Counted from the first letter of the stretch, positions 1 through 8,652 are shown. The stretch: 64,000 nucleotides of DNA from Bacillus kexueae (GCF_022809095.1 NZ_JALAZE010000008.1:1-64000); one strand, 5' to 3'. Notes: generated by a model not told the origin, from the letters alone. Numbers and translations: made by a program.

Positions 1-45
1 ATATATCCGTTTTTATAACCACCAACGGTTTCAAAAAAAATTAAA

Positions 46-80
46 CAACCTGAGTCCTTATGAATATAGGACTCAGGTTG
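46..80 (+). terminator. Hairpin terminator, probably bidirectional
   Basis: A perfect 13-bp stem (46-58 with 68-80) around a 9-nt loop. A run of T at 92-97 follows at a distance on the plus strand, and an A-run at 33-40 gives a U-tail on the minus strand. No gene is visible to the left, so it most likely ends a transcript whose gene lies outside the window. Confidence 0.7.
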
Positions 81-377
81 CTTAAATGTGCTTTTTTATT
101 CCTGTCTACTTGACAGGGGTCACTTCACCTGGTTCGCTTTTTTATTTTGGCTCTTTTCAAAAAGGTTGTAGCTTTTAGTGTGTATTGTAGAGAATCGTTT
201 TTCCACTTTGTAATGGAGCGACTTGAATCGAAGAAAAATATTACCTTTGTAATTTGACTCATATTTCATTTCAGTTGTATTTCTCCTTGATTAAAGAAGG
301 ATTTTTTCTTGGTCAAATCGAATGTAGTGAATGTGTGATACATAATCAAAAGGGGATTTCACGAAAGGGGTAAAAAG
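81..377. other. Leader region upstream of the crotonase gene
   Basis: No ORF worth calling. A small 6-bp hairpin (101-106 with 112-117) lacks a U-tail. TTGACT at 254-259 could be a -35 element but its spaced -10 partner is poor, so no promoter is called. The only firm signal is the ribosome site GAAAGGGG just before the ATG at 378. Confidence 0.4.
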
Positions 378-1154
378 ATGAGCCACGTATTATTACACAA
401 AGAAAATCATATCGGTTATATTACGTTAAATCGTCCGGAAGTTTACAATTGCTTCAGCTACCAATCACTCGTAGAATTAGAGAGGATTGTAGAAGACTTA
501 GAGAATGACCGGGAAGTCCGGGTTGTTATTATCACTGGAGCAGGGGAGAAAGCTTTTAGTACTGGTGCCGATTTAAAAGAGCGGAAGACGATGACCGAAC
601 AAGAAGTTCGGAAAACCGTTAAGAAAATCCGTCGGGTATTTCATAAAGTCTCGACATTGCCGCAACCTACAATTGCAGCTGTTAACGGGTATGCTTTTGG
701 CGGCGGGTTTGAACTAATGTTGGCATGTGATTTTCGAATTGGAGCGGAAGAATCAACCATCGGACTTACCGAATTGACATGGGCGATCATCCCGGGAGCT
801 GGCGGTACTCAACGGCTACCACGATTAATCGGAGAAGCAAAAGCAAAGGAATTGATTTTAACAGCTGAAAAAATCGATGCGAAAAAAGCATTCGATTATG
901 GGATTTTTACTAAAATTGTCCCACGTGAACAAATGATGGATGAGTGCGTACAGTATGCGAATAAAATGTTAACACTCGGACCGATTGCATTACAGCAAGC
1001 TAAGTTCGCCATTTCAAGAGGAATGGATGTCGACATTCATACTGGACTAGAAATTGAATTTAAAGCATACGAGCAAACTATTCCAACGAAAGATCGAATA
1101 GAGGCGTTAAAAGCATTCAGTGAAAAACGAAAACCACAATTTACAGGAGAATAG
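378..1154 (+). CDS. Enoyl-CoA hydratase/isomerase (crotonase) family protein
   Basis: 258 residues, the usual length of a single-domain crotonase. The N-terminal half carries the crotonase core (FSTGADLKE near residue 62, then NGYAFGGGFELMLACDFRIG near 104, giving the oxyanion-hole glycines). Both acidic positions typical of hydratases look retained: the Glu in GGGFEL and the Glu in GLTEL just ahead of IPGAGGTQRL. This supports trans-2-enoyl-CoA hydration in fatty or amino acid degradation, in the cytoplasm. GAAAGGGG precedes the ATG. It appears to be a single-gene unit convergent with the DUF3900 gene. The exact substrate is unknown; isomerase or aromatic-ring variants of the family cannot be excluded. 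Confidence 0.9.
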   Translation: MSHVLLHKENHIGYITLNRPEVYNCFSYQSLVELERIVEDLENDREVRVVIITGAGEKAFSTGADLKERKTMTEQEVRKTVKKIRRVFHKVSTLPQPTIAAVNGYAFGGGFELMLACDFRIGAEESTIGLTELTWAIIPGAGGTQRLPRLIGEAKAKELILTAEKIDAKKAFDYGIFTKIVPREQMMDECVQYANKMLTLGPIALQQAKFAISRGMDVDIHTGLEIEFKAYEQTIPTKDRIEALKAFSEKRKPQFTGE

Positions 1155-1200
1155 GCTATTCACCAGAAAGAAAGCGCTTTCGTATAGAAGCAATGATTAG

Positions 1201-1228
1201 AAAGGGGTGTAAAAACTTACACCCCTTT
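1201..1228. terminator. Convergent hairpin between crotonase and DUF3900 genes
   Basis: A perfect 12-bp stem (1201-1212 with 1217-1228) and 4-nt loop ending in TTT. The 3' end of the minus-strand gene (stop at 1217-1219) lies inside the right arm. The U-tail is short on both strands, so strength is uncertain. Confidence 0.6.
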
Positions 1229-2287
1229 ATCCTTGTCTACAATTTGTCGAACAACTGTCATAAAATCATCAGGACGATGAAATTCAATAGGGGAGACACT
1301 CTTGTCAAATTGTAGAGTTTCACCTTCAATAACCACAACATATTTTCCGTTATATTTTGCTAGATGAATGGAATCACCAAATTGAGAAAGGAAACCTTTT
1401 ATGGTTACTTCATCAAGTTTAAACGATAAATGAGCTTCAGGAGTATGTTCAACAATTTGAGAAGTCGCTTCTAACACTTGATCAGTCGATAGATGTTCTT
1501 GCAACTCTCGCTTTGGACTCTCCGCCCATATTTCAATCGCTGACTCAAGCTTTTCTCGCTCTTCCTCTTCTGGAGCAATCGATTCAACTATTTTATCTTG
1601 AACGATATTTAATACTTGAGACTTCATTATTTCAGGCATCGACTTTTCATATTCCACAAACTTTAAAAAATCCTCAAAATATCTTGCGTGTGAGGCTTGA
1701 TGAATTTTTAATTCCGCCTCTTCAAGCATTCCTTCTTCCGGCATATACGGGTATTGTATTGACTTCATACCTTTTGTTGTTATTGCCATTTCGACATTTC
1801 GTATAAGGGATGATTCGTCTGCAATAGATGCAACCTTCGGCTCGAAATCGCATTTCATTAAAAATAAAAACGGGTCGTCGAAATATTTCCGTAGCTTTGC
1901 TTTCACAACTAGAAATACGCCACCACGAACAGCACTTGTATCCACATACGTCGAAACGACTTGCTCACTCCCTTGTTGGAACGAATCAATATCCTCTGAA
2001 AATCTTAAACGATGAAATAAATTGTAATTCGGATTCGAGCTTAGCTCATGTCCTGGCTCAACGATAAACCGCCCAATTTTTGTAGGAGCTTGTTCATTTT
2101 TAGGATATCTTTCTACTTTTCGTTTCGCGATTTTCGTTAATTCACCATCTAAAAAATGTTTCAACGAACTTTCTTCATACATTTCCGTATTTAATGTTTG
2201 AAAATGCTTAAAGTACCTCGTTGATTGTTCACCTTTTCCTTCAACTTGAACAACAAAAAATGAAAGATATAATATTTCAAAGTCCAC
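1217..2287 (-). CDS. DUF3900-type protein of unknown function
   Basis: 356 residues from a GTG at 2285-2287. An upstream ATG at 2311 is in frame, but the only good ribosome site (GAGGTG) sits six bases before the GTG, so the shorter start is preferred. No signal peptide, membrane segment or catalytic motif is visible. The C-terminal half has acidic, helix-rich stretches (EEEEREKLESAIE) and ends in a basic-acidic tail. Resemblance to the Bacillus family DUF3900 is from memory and no function is known for it. It is monocistronic, placed between the crotonase gene (convergent) and the MFS gene (same strand, separated by a terminator). Confidence 0.65.
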   Translation of the reverse strand: MDFEILYLSFFVVQVEGKGEQSTRYFKHFQTLNTEMYEESSLKHFLDGELTKIAKRKVERYPKNEQAPTKIGRFIVEPGHELSSNPNYNLFHRLRFSEDIDSFQQGSEQVVSTYVDTSAVRGGVFLVVKAKLRKYFDDPFLFLMKCDFEPKVASIADESSLIRNVEMAITTKGMKSIQYPYMPEEGMLEEAELKIHQASHARYFEDFLKFVEYEKSMPEIMKSQVLNIVQDKIVESIAPEEEEREKLESAIEIWAESPKRELQEHLSTDQVLEATSQIVEHTPEAHLSFKLDEVTIKGFLSQFGDSIHLAKYNGKYVVVIEGETLQFDKSVSPIEFHRPDDFMTVVRQIVDKDKGV

Positions 2288-2326
2288 ACATCTCACCTCT
2301 TCATTTTGCATCCATAAGTGTAAAAA

Positions 2327-2363
2327 AAGATCCTACTTTCGTCAATGATGAATGTAGGATCTT
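2327..2363 (-). terminator. Terminator of the MFS gene
   Basis: A 10-bp perfect stem (2327-2336 with 2354-2363). On the minus strand it is followed by seven U residues (A-run at 2322-2328). It lies 24 bases past the MFS stop codon. Confidence 0.85.
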
Positions 2364-2387
2364 ATCCAAAAGTTAGTATGGAATCCG

Positions 2388-3605
2388 TTAAGAAGTTAAA
2401 GAAGCTTTGTTTGGCAGAACCTGTTTTTTAGTGACACGAAAGTCATACCATGTCAGAACCATAACGACAGCGAAGCAGATCGTCGAAATCTGAAAAAGAG
2501 CACCTATAGAGAAAAACGTTGATAAAAATCCGAACACAATTCCACTTATTCCAAGCCCTAGATCTATCGATGAGTAAAACATGCCATTAGCCACTCCACG
2601 TCGTTCTTTCGGTGTTTTTTGAAGAACCCAAGACTGTAAGATTGGCATCAGGGATCCAAATCCAGCACCAATGAAGAGTCCACTAATGATTAATAGACCA
2701 ACGGAATAGGTGTATGATAATAGGAAAAATCCGATAATCGTTAAAAAGGAACAAACAAAAACGAGTAAATAAGGTCCTTTACGGTCAAAACGTTTTCCAA
2801 CAAAAGGGCGTGCTATCGTCGCCATTACGGCATTACACAAATAAAACAAGAAAGCCTCATTAATATCTCTTTCAACAGCAAAAATTAAAATAAACGTAAC
2901 AATGGAACCGTAGCCAAAAGAGGCAATGAGTGTAATAATGGCTGGAAATCGTCCATGACGATCAATCGTTGATTTTAAAAGCGAAAACTCTTTCCAATTT
3001 CGATCCTTAGACAACACACTTTCAGGAGTAGAATACGAAATGCTTGCAAGCAATAAAAACGCAATTGTACCAAGAATCGTTGAGCCAATGACAAGTTCTT
3101 GGAAGCCTAGCGTTTGATAAAGTAATATTCCTAAACTTGGTGCTATTATCATACCAATCGTCATCGATAATCCGAAGTAACCAAGTCCTTCGCCTAGCCG
3201 TTTTTCCGGTACCAATTCAACTGCTGCCGTTCCGTTTGCGGTCGTCGACCAACCCCATGCAATTCCGTGAATAAAACGAATGAATAAGAATAACACCACA
3301 GCTGAGGTTAGAGAATACAAAGTTGTGATAGCTAATAAAGATAGTGCGCCGACTAGGACAAGTTTTTTTCGTTTTGAACTTTCTAATATAAAACCTATAA
3401 AAGGTCGTATCAAAACTGCAGCAATACAAAATAAACTTGTTACAAGTCCAACTTCCAATTCTGTAGCCCCATATGCTTTAATTTGTGGCGGAAGTGTAGG
3501 AAGTAACATTTGAAAGCTCATGAACACGAATAGATTTCCGATCACTAACAAAGTAAAAGAACGTGTCCATAGTTTCGGCATCTCTTCAACACGATGCTTT
3601 GACAT
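2388..3605 (-). CDS. Major facilitator superfamily transporter
   Basis: 405 residues with about twelve hydrophobic segments, the size of a 12-TM MFS drug/solute exporter. The first TM begins at TRSFTLLVIGNLFVF near residue 15. Loop 2-3 has the MFS pattern RPFIGFILESSKRKK (a relaxed G-x-x-x-D-R-x-G-R-R motif), and a second copy, ARPFVGKRFDRKGP, starts the second six-helix half, as expected from internal duplication. Start at ATG 3603-3605 follows AAAGGAG by seven bases; a TTG further upstream lies inside that ribosome site and is rejected. It diverges from the ArsR-SRPBCC gene across a 181-bp region with promoters both ways. The substrate cannot be read from sequence; efflux under control of the neighbouring regulator is an inference. 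Confidence 0.85.
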   Translation of the reverse strand: MSKHRVEEMPKLWTRSFTLLVIGNLFVFMSFQMLLPTLPPQIKAYGATELEVGLVTSLFCIAAVLIRPFIGFILESSKRKKLVLVGALSLLAITTLYSLTSAVVLFLFIRFIHGIAWGWSTTANGTAAVELVPEKRLGEGLGYFGLSMTIGMIIAPSLGILLYQTLGFQELVIGSTILGTIAFLLLASISYSTPESVLSKDRNWKEFSLLKSTIDRHGRFPAIITLIASFGYGSIVTFILIFAVERDINEAFLFYLCNAVMATIARPFVGKRFDRKGPYLLVFVCSFLTIIGFFLLSYTYSVGLLIISGLFIGAGFGSLMPILQSWVLQKTPKERRGVANGMFYSSIDLGLGISGIVFGFLSTFFSIGALFQISTICFAVVMVLTWYDFRVTKKQVLPNKASLTS

Positions 3606-3663
3606 AGGTAAACTCCTTTCCAACTACTAATTATTTCGTATTCCGAAACAATCTAACCATTTC

Positions 3664-3691
3664 ATTATAGCGGTTTTATATAGAACTTCAA
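3664..3691 (-). promoter_or_regulatory. Sigma-A promoter for the MFS gene
   Basis: On the minus strand TTGAAG (3691-3686), a 16-bp spacer and a perfect TATAAT (3669-3664). The start point would fall about 50 bases ahead of the MFS ATG. Confidence 0.65.
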
Positions 3692-3699
3692 GAAAAAAG

Positions 3700-3728
3700 T
3701 TGTAAGAATCGGTTTTATATGTTACTAT
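3700..3728 (+). promoter_or_regulatory. Sigma-A promoter for the ArsR-SRPBCC gene
   Basis: TTGTAA at 3700-3705, 17-bp spacer, TACTAT at 3723-3728. The -10 box lies inside the first of two direct repeats described at 3718-3763, which would suit autoregulation. Confidence 0.55.
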
Positions 3729-3763
3729 TTAGTCACGTGTTAAATATGTTACTAAAAGGTCAC
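3718..3763 (+). repeat. Two 19-bp direct repeats, operator candidate
   Basis: 3718-3736 and 3745-3763 share 15 of 19 bases: both begin TATGTTACTA and end GTCAC, differing in the four bases between. They are offset by 27 bp and cover the -10 region and the start region of the regulator gene promoter. This layout is typical of a binding site for a dimeric winged-helix repressor; the assignment to the adjacent ArsR-type protein is inferred. Confidence 0.5.
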
Positions 3764-3786
3764 ATAACGAGAAGAGGTTGGTATGA

Positions 3787-4572
3787 ATGCGTGACCAAGA
3801 ATTGTCTCTTTTATTTAAAGCGATGAATCACGAAATACGAAGGGAAATTTTAGATTTATTAAAAGAGGGACGAAAAACGACTGGTGAGTTAGATGCTGCC
3901 TTTCCCACTGTTACGAGATATGCGGTGATGAAACATTTAAAGATACTAGAAGAAGCAAATCTTGTCCTTATTCGACGGGAAGGTCGTATGCGTTACAATT
4001 ATTTAAACGTTGTACCTCTACAACAGCTTTATGAAAGATGGGTAACAAAATATCAAGGGGAGAGCGCTTCATCTCTTATTCAATTTAAAAATATAGTAGA
4101 AGGAGAAGTGGAACAAATGGAGAAAAAAATTGATTCGTTTCAAATTGAACAAGAAGTAACTATTAACGCTCCAAGAGAGAAAGTGTTCCAATCATTAACA
4201 TCCGAAATTAATAAATGGTGGGCGTATCGATTGTTAGGTCCAAATTCATCTCTTCATTTGGACCCTGTCATTGGTGGTGCATTTATTGAAAAAGGAGAAA
4301 ACGACAACGGAGCTTTATGGGGAACCGTTACATTCATTAACCCACCAGAAGAATTACGTCTTCAAGGGCTATTAGGAATGAAAGGTTCCGTACATAGCGC
4401 CTATTCATATCGTCTGATCGAAAAAGGGAATTCGACTGTCCTTCAATTGTCTCATCAAGCGATGGGCTTTTTAGAGCCACATTGGCATGAAGCGCATGAA
4501 AACGGTTGGAAAGAACTTTTAGGAACTTTTTTAAAGGATTATGTGGAAAAAGGGGTTACCCCTTCAAAATAA
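3787..4572 (+). CDS. ArsR-type winged helix fused to SRPBCC (AHSA1-like) domain
   Basis: 261 residues with two domains. Residues 1-90 form an ArsR/SmtB-type winged helix (LSLLFKAMNHEIRREILDLL, then recognition region TRYAVMKHLKILEEANLV and wing IRREGRMRYNYL). Residues 115-260 form a helix-grip SRPBCC domain of the AHSA1 kind (EVTINAPREKVFQSLTSEI, INKWW). The metal-binding CxC of true ArsR sensors is absent, so the START-like cavity is the more likely ligand-sensing part. ATG at 3787 is chosen because the ATG at 3783 runs straight into a stop. It is probably co-transcribed with the VOC gene 30 bp downstream and likely controls itself, that gene and perhaps the divergent MFS pump. The ligand is unknown. 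Confidence 0.8.
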   Translation: MRDQELSLLFKAMNHEIRREILDLLKEGRKTTGELDAAFPTVTRYAVMKHLKILEEANLVLIRREGRMRYNYLNVVPLQQLYERWVTKYQGESASSLIQFKNIVEGEVEQMEKKIDSFQIEQEVTINAPREKVFQSLTSEINKWWAYRLLGPNSSLHLDPVIGGAFIEKGENDNGALWGTVTFINPPEELRLQGLLGMKGSVHSAYSYRLIEKGNSTVLQLSHQAMGFLEPHWHEAHENGWKELLGTFLKDYVEKGVTPSK

Positions 4573-4602
4573 ATAAATGAATGAATAAAGGAGATTTATC
4601 AC

Positions 4603-5001
4603 ATGGCGAATTTATATCCGTATATTTTTAGTCAAAATGCAAAGGAACAAGCTGAATTTTATGCAATAGCTTTAAAAGGCGAAATTATTAACGTACAAAC
4701 ATTTAAGGATGCACCACAAGCAAATGAAGAAATGAAAGATAAAGTCATGCATTTAGTTCTTCAAGCAGCAGGATTAACATTTTTCATGGCAGATGCTGTC
4801 ATAGAGCCTGTTCAACGAGGAAATGGTTTAGATTTAACGATCGAGTTTCAGTCAGAAGACGAAGCGAAGAACGCGTTTGACAGATTATCTGAAGGCGGAA
4901 ACGTATTAATGCCTTTTGAACAAACATTTTGGGGAGCTATGTTTGGTCGAGTAGAAGATCGATACGGAGTACGTTGGCAAATTACAACGACACATAAATA
5001 A
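4603..5001 (+). CDS. VOC superfamily (PhnB/glyoxalase-like) protein
   Basis: 132 residues, one paired beta-alpha-beta-beta-beta module set as in PhnB-like or 3-demethylubiquinone methyltransferase-like VOC proteins: LYPYIFSQNAKEQAEFYAIAL at the start, MHLVLQAAGLTFFMAD in the middle, and the closing QTFWGAMFGRVEDRYGVRW that is characteristic of this subgroup. The ribosome site AAAGGAG lies nine bases before the ATG. It follows the ArsR-SRPBCC regulator on the same strand. Proteins of this kind often occur beside SRPBCC genes, which hints at binding or detoxifying a small hydrophobic compound, but no substrate can be assigned. Confidence 0.8.
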   Translation: MANLYPYIFSQNAKEQAEFYAIALKGEIINVQTFKDAPQANEEMKDKVMHLVLQAAGLTFFMADAVIEPVQRGNGLDLTIEFQSEDEAKNAFDRLSEGGNVLMPFEQTFWGAMFGRVEDRYGVRWQITTTHK

Positions 5002-5318
5002 AAAAGAGTGGGGATTAGACAAAAGGTCATGAAGAAGTAACTTCATGAGACTCATGCCTCTTTCCACCGCCTTCGACAAAGGTAATCTTCTACATCCATT
5101 GGAATAAGAAAAATCTCTTTTTGGTTATGAGGTTGTGGTGACTTCATTCTATCAAAAAAAGAGTTTTCTTTTTTTGGGCTGTTTTCATCTAATTTGACAT
5201 GAAATGATTAGCAAAAGGTAGCCACGTACTGTGCAAATCCGGAAAGCGTCCGCCTTTCGAGATAAGTGAATAACCGAGAACAACTATCTTTTAGAACATT
5301 TTAATTAAAAAAATGAAT
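5002..5318. other. Intergenic region with one small hairpin
   Basis: No gene supported. An 8-bp perfect hairpin (5027-5034 with 5041-5048) follows the VOC stop but has no U-tail. The rest contains only AT-rich homopolymer tracts and no recognisable promoter. Confidence 0.4.
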
Positions 5319-5346
5319 GGGTGTCCCAAAAGTAGCTGGGGCACCC
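5319..5346 (-). terminator. Terminator of the small membrane protein gene
   Basis: A nine-pair stem with one G-U wobble (5319-5327 with 5338-5346). On the minus strand it is followed by a T-rich tail (A-run at 5307-5313). It lies 14 bases past the stop of the small gene ending at 5360. Confidence 0.7.
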
Positions 5347-5359
5347 TCTTTCAAATAAC

Positions 5360-5563
5360 TTATCGATTTGTGAGCATTTGTTCAAACGGATCGGAACTTG
5401 GATTCATTCTTCGTTGGTATCTCCTCATCCCATACATAAGTGCACCACTAGCAATGCCAATTAAGGACATCCACATCATATTATTTTGGTTTCTTTTTCG
5501 TATCATGACACGGTTTCCACTAACGAGTTGAACAAGATTCTCCATTAACTTTCGTCTATTCAT
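5360..5563 (-). CDS. Small single-pass membrane protein
   Basis: 67 residues from ATG 5561-5563, which has GAGGTGG six bases upstream; a longer in-frame start at 5578 overlaps that site. The N-terminus is basic (NRRKLMEN), residues about 31-46 form one hydrophobic helix (MMWMSLIGIASGALMYGM) followed directly by RRYQRRM, so the N-terminus is probably outside or the helix is a short anchor. It resembles small Bacillus membrane proteins of uncharacterised families, but I cannot name one. It is monocistronic with its own terminator. Confidence 0.6.
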   Translation of the reverse strand: MNRRKLMENLVQLVSGNRVMIRKRNQNNMMWMSLIGIASGALMYGMRRYQRRMNPSSDPFEQMLTNR

Positions 5564-5760
5564 TGATATCCACCTCACAATTTAATGGGAACAAATACGT
5601 CTCCCTTATGTATTGTTTGTTCATTGCGTTCATCAAATGTATTTGAACCTATTCCTTTTGAAACATATATTCCCAAAATTACAATCGATAATTTTGAATC
5701 AGTATTCGCATGATAAAGAGTGTAGAAAGATTTTCACAATTAGATAAAAGGGGTATGGTT

Positions 5761-6609
5761 ATGCCTGAATGGATTGAAATTATTGTACGTTCCATGTTTC
5801 TGATTATTGGCTTGTTTCTCATATCAAAAGTGTTAGGAAAAAAGCAGCTATCCAAATTGTCGTTTTTTGAATATGTCGTTGGGATCACAATTGGTGATAT
5901 TGCTGGCACATTGTCAATGGATTCCGACTTAAACATCATTAATGGATTTACTAGCATCTTAACTTGGGCCTCTATTCCTATACTTGTTTCTTACATATCG
6001 TTAAAAAGCCCACGCTTTCAACAGTTTATTGAAGGTAAACCGACCGTATTTATACAAAACGGAAAAATTCTCGAAGAAAATTTAAAGAAAGAAAATTTTA
6101 CTGCCAATAGCTTGCTTGAACAGCTTCGCAAAAAAGATATATTTCGCGTTGCAGATGTCGAATTTGCTACATTGGAAACAACAGGTGATATCAGTGTATT
6201 AAAAAAGAAAGAAAAGCAACCAGTTGAGTTTGGAGAGATTTTTCAACCCGTACCTCCTATGGATGTACCTCAAACGGTCATAGAAGATGGGACGATAGAA
6301 ACTCAGGCTTTAGCAAAAATCGGAAAAAGCCCTAAGTGGCTATATGAAGAATTGAGCAAAAAAGGCATTAAACTTAAAGAGGTATTTTTGGCCCAAGTTG
6401 ACTCGACCAATCGGCTTACAATTGATTTGTATGATGATTTTCAACCTTCTCTAGATGATTCGTTCACCGACTGGATGATGACATCTTTGAATCAAATGGA
6501 ATTAGAGATGAAAATGTTACCAAAGGGTCCTTTCAACCAATTTGTGACCACTAATCAACAACGAATATCACAGATGAAAAATAAACTACAAACGTTTCAA
6601 AAGGAGTGA
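5761..6609 (+). CDS. DUF421 (YetF-type) membrane protein
   Basis: 282 residues. Three TM helices lie in the first 90 residues (SMFLIIGLFLISKVLGKKQ, FFEYVVGITIGDIAGTL, TSILTWASIPILVSYI), followed by a cytoplasmic DUF421 alpha/beta domain: PTVFIQNGKILEENL, then the NSLLEQLRKKDIFRVADVEFATLE repeat that defines the family. The AAAAGGGG ribosome site is seven bases before ATG 5761; an ATG at 5755 is too close. The stop codon is followed within 10 bp by the flavoprotein gene, indicating an operon. YetF-type proteins have been tied to spore or envelope functions in Bacillus. A second, shorter paralogue is at 46907-47638. Confidence 0.85.
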   Translation: MPEWIEIIVRSMFLIIGLFLISKVLGKKQLSKLSFFEYVVGITIGDIAGTLSMDSDLNIINGFTSILTWASIPILVSYISLKSPRFQQFIEGKPTVFIQNGKILEENLKKENFTANSLLEQLRKKDIFRVADVEFATLETTGDISVLKKKEKQPVEFGEIFQPVPPMDVPQTVIEDGTIETQALAKIGKSPKWLYEELSKKGIKLKEVFLAQVDSTNRLTIDLYDDFQPSLDDSFTDWMMTSLNQMELEMKMLPKGPFNQFVTTNQQRISQMKNKLQTFQKE

Positions 6610-6618
6610 TAATAAGCG

Positions 6619-7527
6619 ATGTATGATTGCGTCATAATCGGTGGGGGAATAGCAGGCTTACAAGCGGCCATCCAATTATCGAGATACAAGTATAACATTT
6701 TAGTGATTGATTCAAATAATGGGCGTTCTTCCGAATGTAACATGTACAAAAATATTCTCGGATGGACCGGTGGAATTAGTGGAATGGAGTTAAGAGAGGC
6801 TGGTAAAAAACAAGCAATCATGTTTGGGGCGCAATTTTATTTTGGAAATGTAATCGTCGTGAAAAAAGAAGACGACCGATTTACCATTCAAACGAAGGAT
6901 CAGAGGAAGTTCTTATCAAAGACGATCTTATTTGCTACTGGTGTTAAAGATCGAATCCCTTCTGATCTTCATTCGATGTTTCACCCGTTTCTCGGGACCT
7001 TTATTTATGTTTGTCCAGATTGTGATGGTTACGAAGTATATCAAAAAAGAACAATTGTCGTTGGGAGTGGTGAAGCTGGTGCAAATATGGCATTAACACT
7101 CAGGCATTGGACAAAAGATCTCCTATATCTCAATCACGAAGAACAACCAATAAGTCTTCATACAAAGGAGAGGTTAAAAGAAAAAGGCATCCCAATGATT
7201 GCTGAACAAGTCATCGATTTAAAAAGTTCCAAAACATTTTGTCAAGGTGTTTCCCTAAAATCAGGTAAATGGATAGAAACTGAAAAGATTTTTATTGCTT
7301 TTGGAGGTAATTTAGTTAATTCTTCTTTAGCAAGACAACTAGGAGTAAAGGTAAATGAATCTGGTCATATTGAAGTGAACCCACGAACAAAGGAAACGAA
7401 TATTAAAAACGTGTGGGCAGCTGGGGATGTTGTAGCACATTCTGAGCAAGTAACAATTGCGATGGGTGACGGCTCACAAAGTGCAATATGGATACATAAA
7501 AGACTTAAAGAAATGAATGATCTTTAA
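6619..7527 (+). CDS. Thioredoxin-reductase-like FAD oxidoreductase
   Basis: 302 residues, TrxB length. The FAD dinucleotide fold GGGIAGLQAAIQLSR is at residues 8-22. A redox-active CPDC sits near 135 (VCPDCDGYEVY), followed by the NAD(P) fold VVGSGEAGANMAL near 152 and the C-terminal FAD motif VWAAGDVV near 270. The CxxC places it with TrxB-like disulfide reductases, but the context (10 bp after the DUF421 gene, no thioredoxin nearby) suggests a dedicated rather than housekeeping partner. Its ribosome site AAGGAG lies inside the end of the preceding gene, so translation is likely coupled. Confidence 0.85.
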   Translation: MYDCVIIGGGIAGLQAAIQLSRYKYNILVIDSNNGRSSECNMYKNILGWTGGISGMELREAGKKQAIMFGAQFYFGNVIVVKKEDDRFTIQTKDQRKFLSKTILFATGVKDRIPSDLHSMFHPFLGTFIYVCPDCDGYEVYQKRTIVVGSGEAGANMALTLRHWTKDLLYLNHEEQPISLHTKERLKEKGIPMIAEQVIDLKSSKTFCQGVSLKSGKWIETEKIFIAFGGNLVNSSLARQLGVKVNESGHIEVNPRTKETNIKNVWAAGDVVAHSEQVTIAMGDGSQSAIWIHKRLKEMNDL

Positions 7528-7647
7528 ACGGGATTCTCTTTTCAAACAAATAGAAAAAATTACATCCATTAAAAAAGCAGGATTCTAGATGAAAAGAAAG
7601 AACCGATAATGAGTGGAGAGATTTTTGAAACAAAGGGGAGAAGGAAC

Positions 7648-8652
7648 ATGAAGGCAGCGACGTTATACGAAACTGGAGGTCCTGAAAAGGTAATCATTGA
7701 AGAAAAATCCATTCGTGATTTAAAAGACAATGAAGTACTGATTAAAGTAAAGAGCGCGGCATTAAATCGTCGCGATCTATTTATTACGTACGGATTATAT
7801 CCAGGAATGAAATTACCTTGTATTTTAGGCGCAGACGGTGCTGGGGTTGTGGTTAAGGTAGGAAAGGATGTAACGGGAATTCAGGAAGGAAGTGAAGTGA
7901 TTATTGACCCAGGTTTAAATTGGGGAGAAAATAATGACTTCGCACAACAAGAATTCCGTATTTTAGGTATGCCCAGTGATGGAACATTCGCACAATATGT
8001 GATAGTTCCATCATCGAATGTTTACCGAAAGCCAGACCATTTATCATTTGATGAAGCAGCGGCTCTACCCTTAGCTGGTGTGACGGCATACCGAGCTTTG
8101 TTTACTAGGGGACAAGTTCAAAAGGGGGAGACCGTATTAATTCCCGGAATCGGGAGTGGAGTTGCACAATACTTACTGCAAATGGCGGTTTCTGTTGGTG
8201 CGAATGTGTATGTGACATCAAGTAGTGAGGAGAAAATTAATCGCGCGGTAATGCTTGGAGCGAAAGGTGGCGTAAATTACCGTGACGAAAATTGGGCAAA
8301 AACACTTAAAAATCAAATGGGAAGTGCCAACTTAATTGTAGATGGTGTAGGTGGTCCAGGTTTTAATAACCTCATTCAGCTTACGGCTCCAGGTGGTAGA
8401 ATTGTCAGTTATGGAGCAACTAACGGTCCAGTACCTAATTGTGTAATGCCAAAAATTTTCTTTAAAAACATGGATATTCTCGGGACGACGATGGGTAGCC
8501 CTAGAGATTTTGAAAACATGCTCACCCTATATGAAAAATATGAGTTACAACCGATGATTGATCGCACATTTTCCCTTGATGAAACGAAAGAAGCATTAAT
8601 GTATATGGGCGAGGGGAAAAATTTCGGAAAGATTGTCATTCGAATTGAATAA
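7648..8652 (+). CDS. Zinc-free MDR-family quinone oxidoreductase/dehydrogenase
   Basis: 334 residues from ATG 7648, preceded by AAGGGGAGAAGG; an earlier in-frame ATG at 7609 has no ribosome site. N-terminal GroES-like fold (NEVLIKVKSAALNRRDL; GADGAGVVVKVG near residue 60) and Rossmann domain (VLIPGIGSGVAQYLLQMA near 160). The structural-zinc loop with its four cysteines is missing, as in quinone oxidoreductase or alginate-lyase-like MDR branches. It probably reduces an enone, quinone or enoyl-CoA with NAD(P)H. It is followed after 67 bp by an SDR gene on the same strand, forming a likely two-gene redox unit. Confidence 0.85.
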   Translation: MKAATLYETGGPEKVIIEEKSIRDLKDNEVLIKVKSAALNRRDLFITYGLYPGMKLPCILGADGAGVVVKVGKDVTGIQEGSEVIIDPGLNWGENNDFAQQEFRILGMPSDGTFAQYVIVPSSNVYRKPDHLSFDEAAALPLAGVTAYRALFTRGQVQKGETVLIPGIGSGVAQYLLQMAVSVGANVYVTSSSEEKINRAVMLGAKGGVNYRDENWAKTLKNQMGSANLIVDGVGGPGFNNLIQLTAPGGRIVSYGATNGPVPNCVMPKIFFKNMDILGTTMGSPRDFENMLTLYEKYELQPMIDRTFSLDETKEALMYMGEGKNFGKIVIRIE

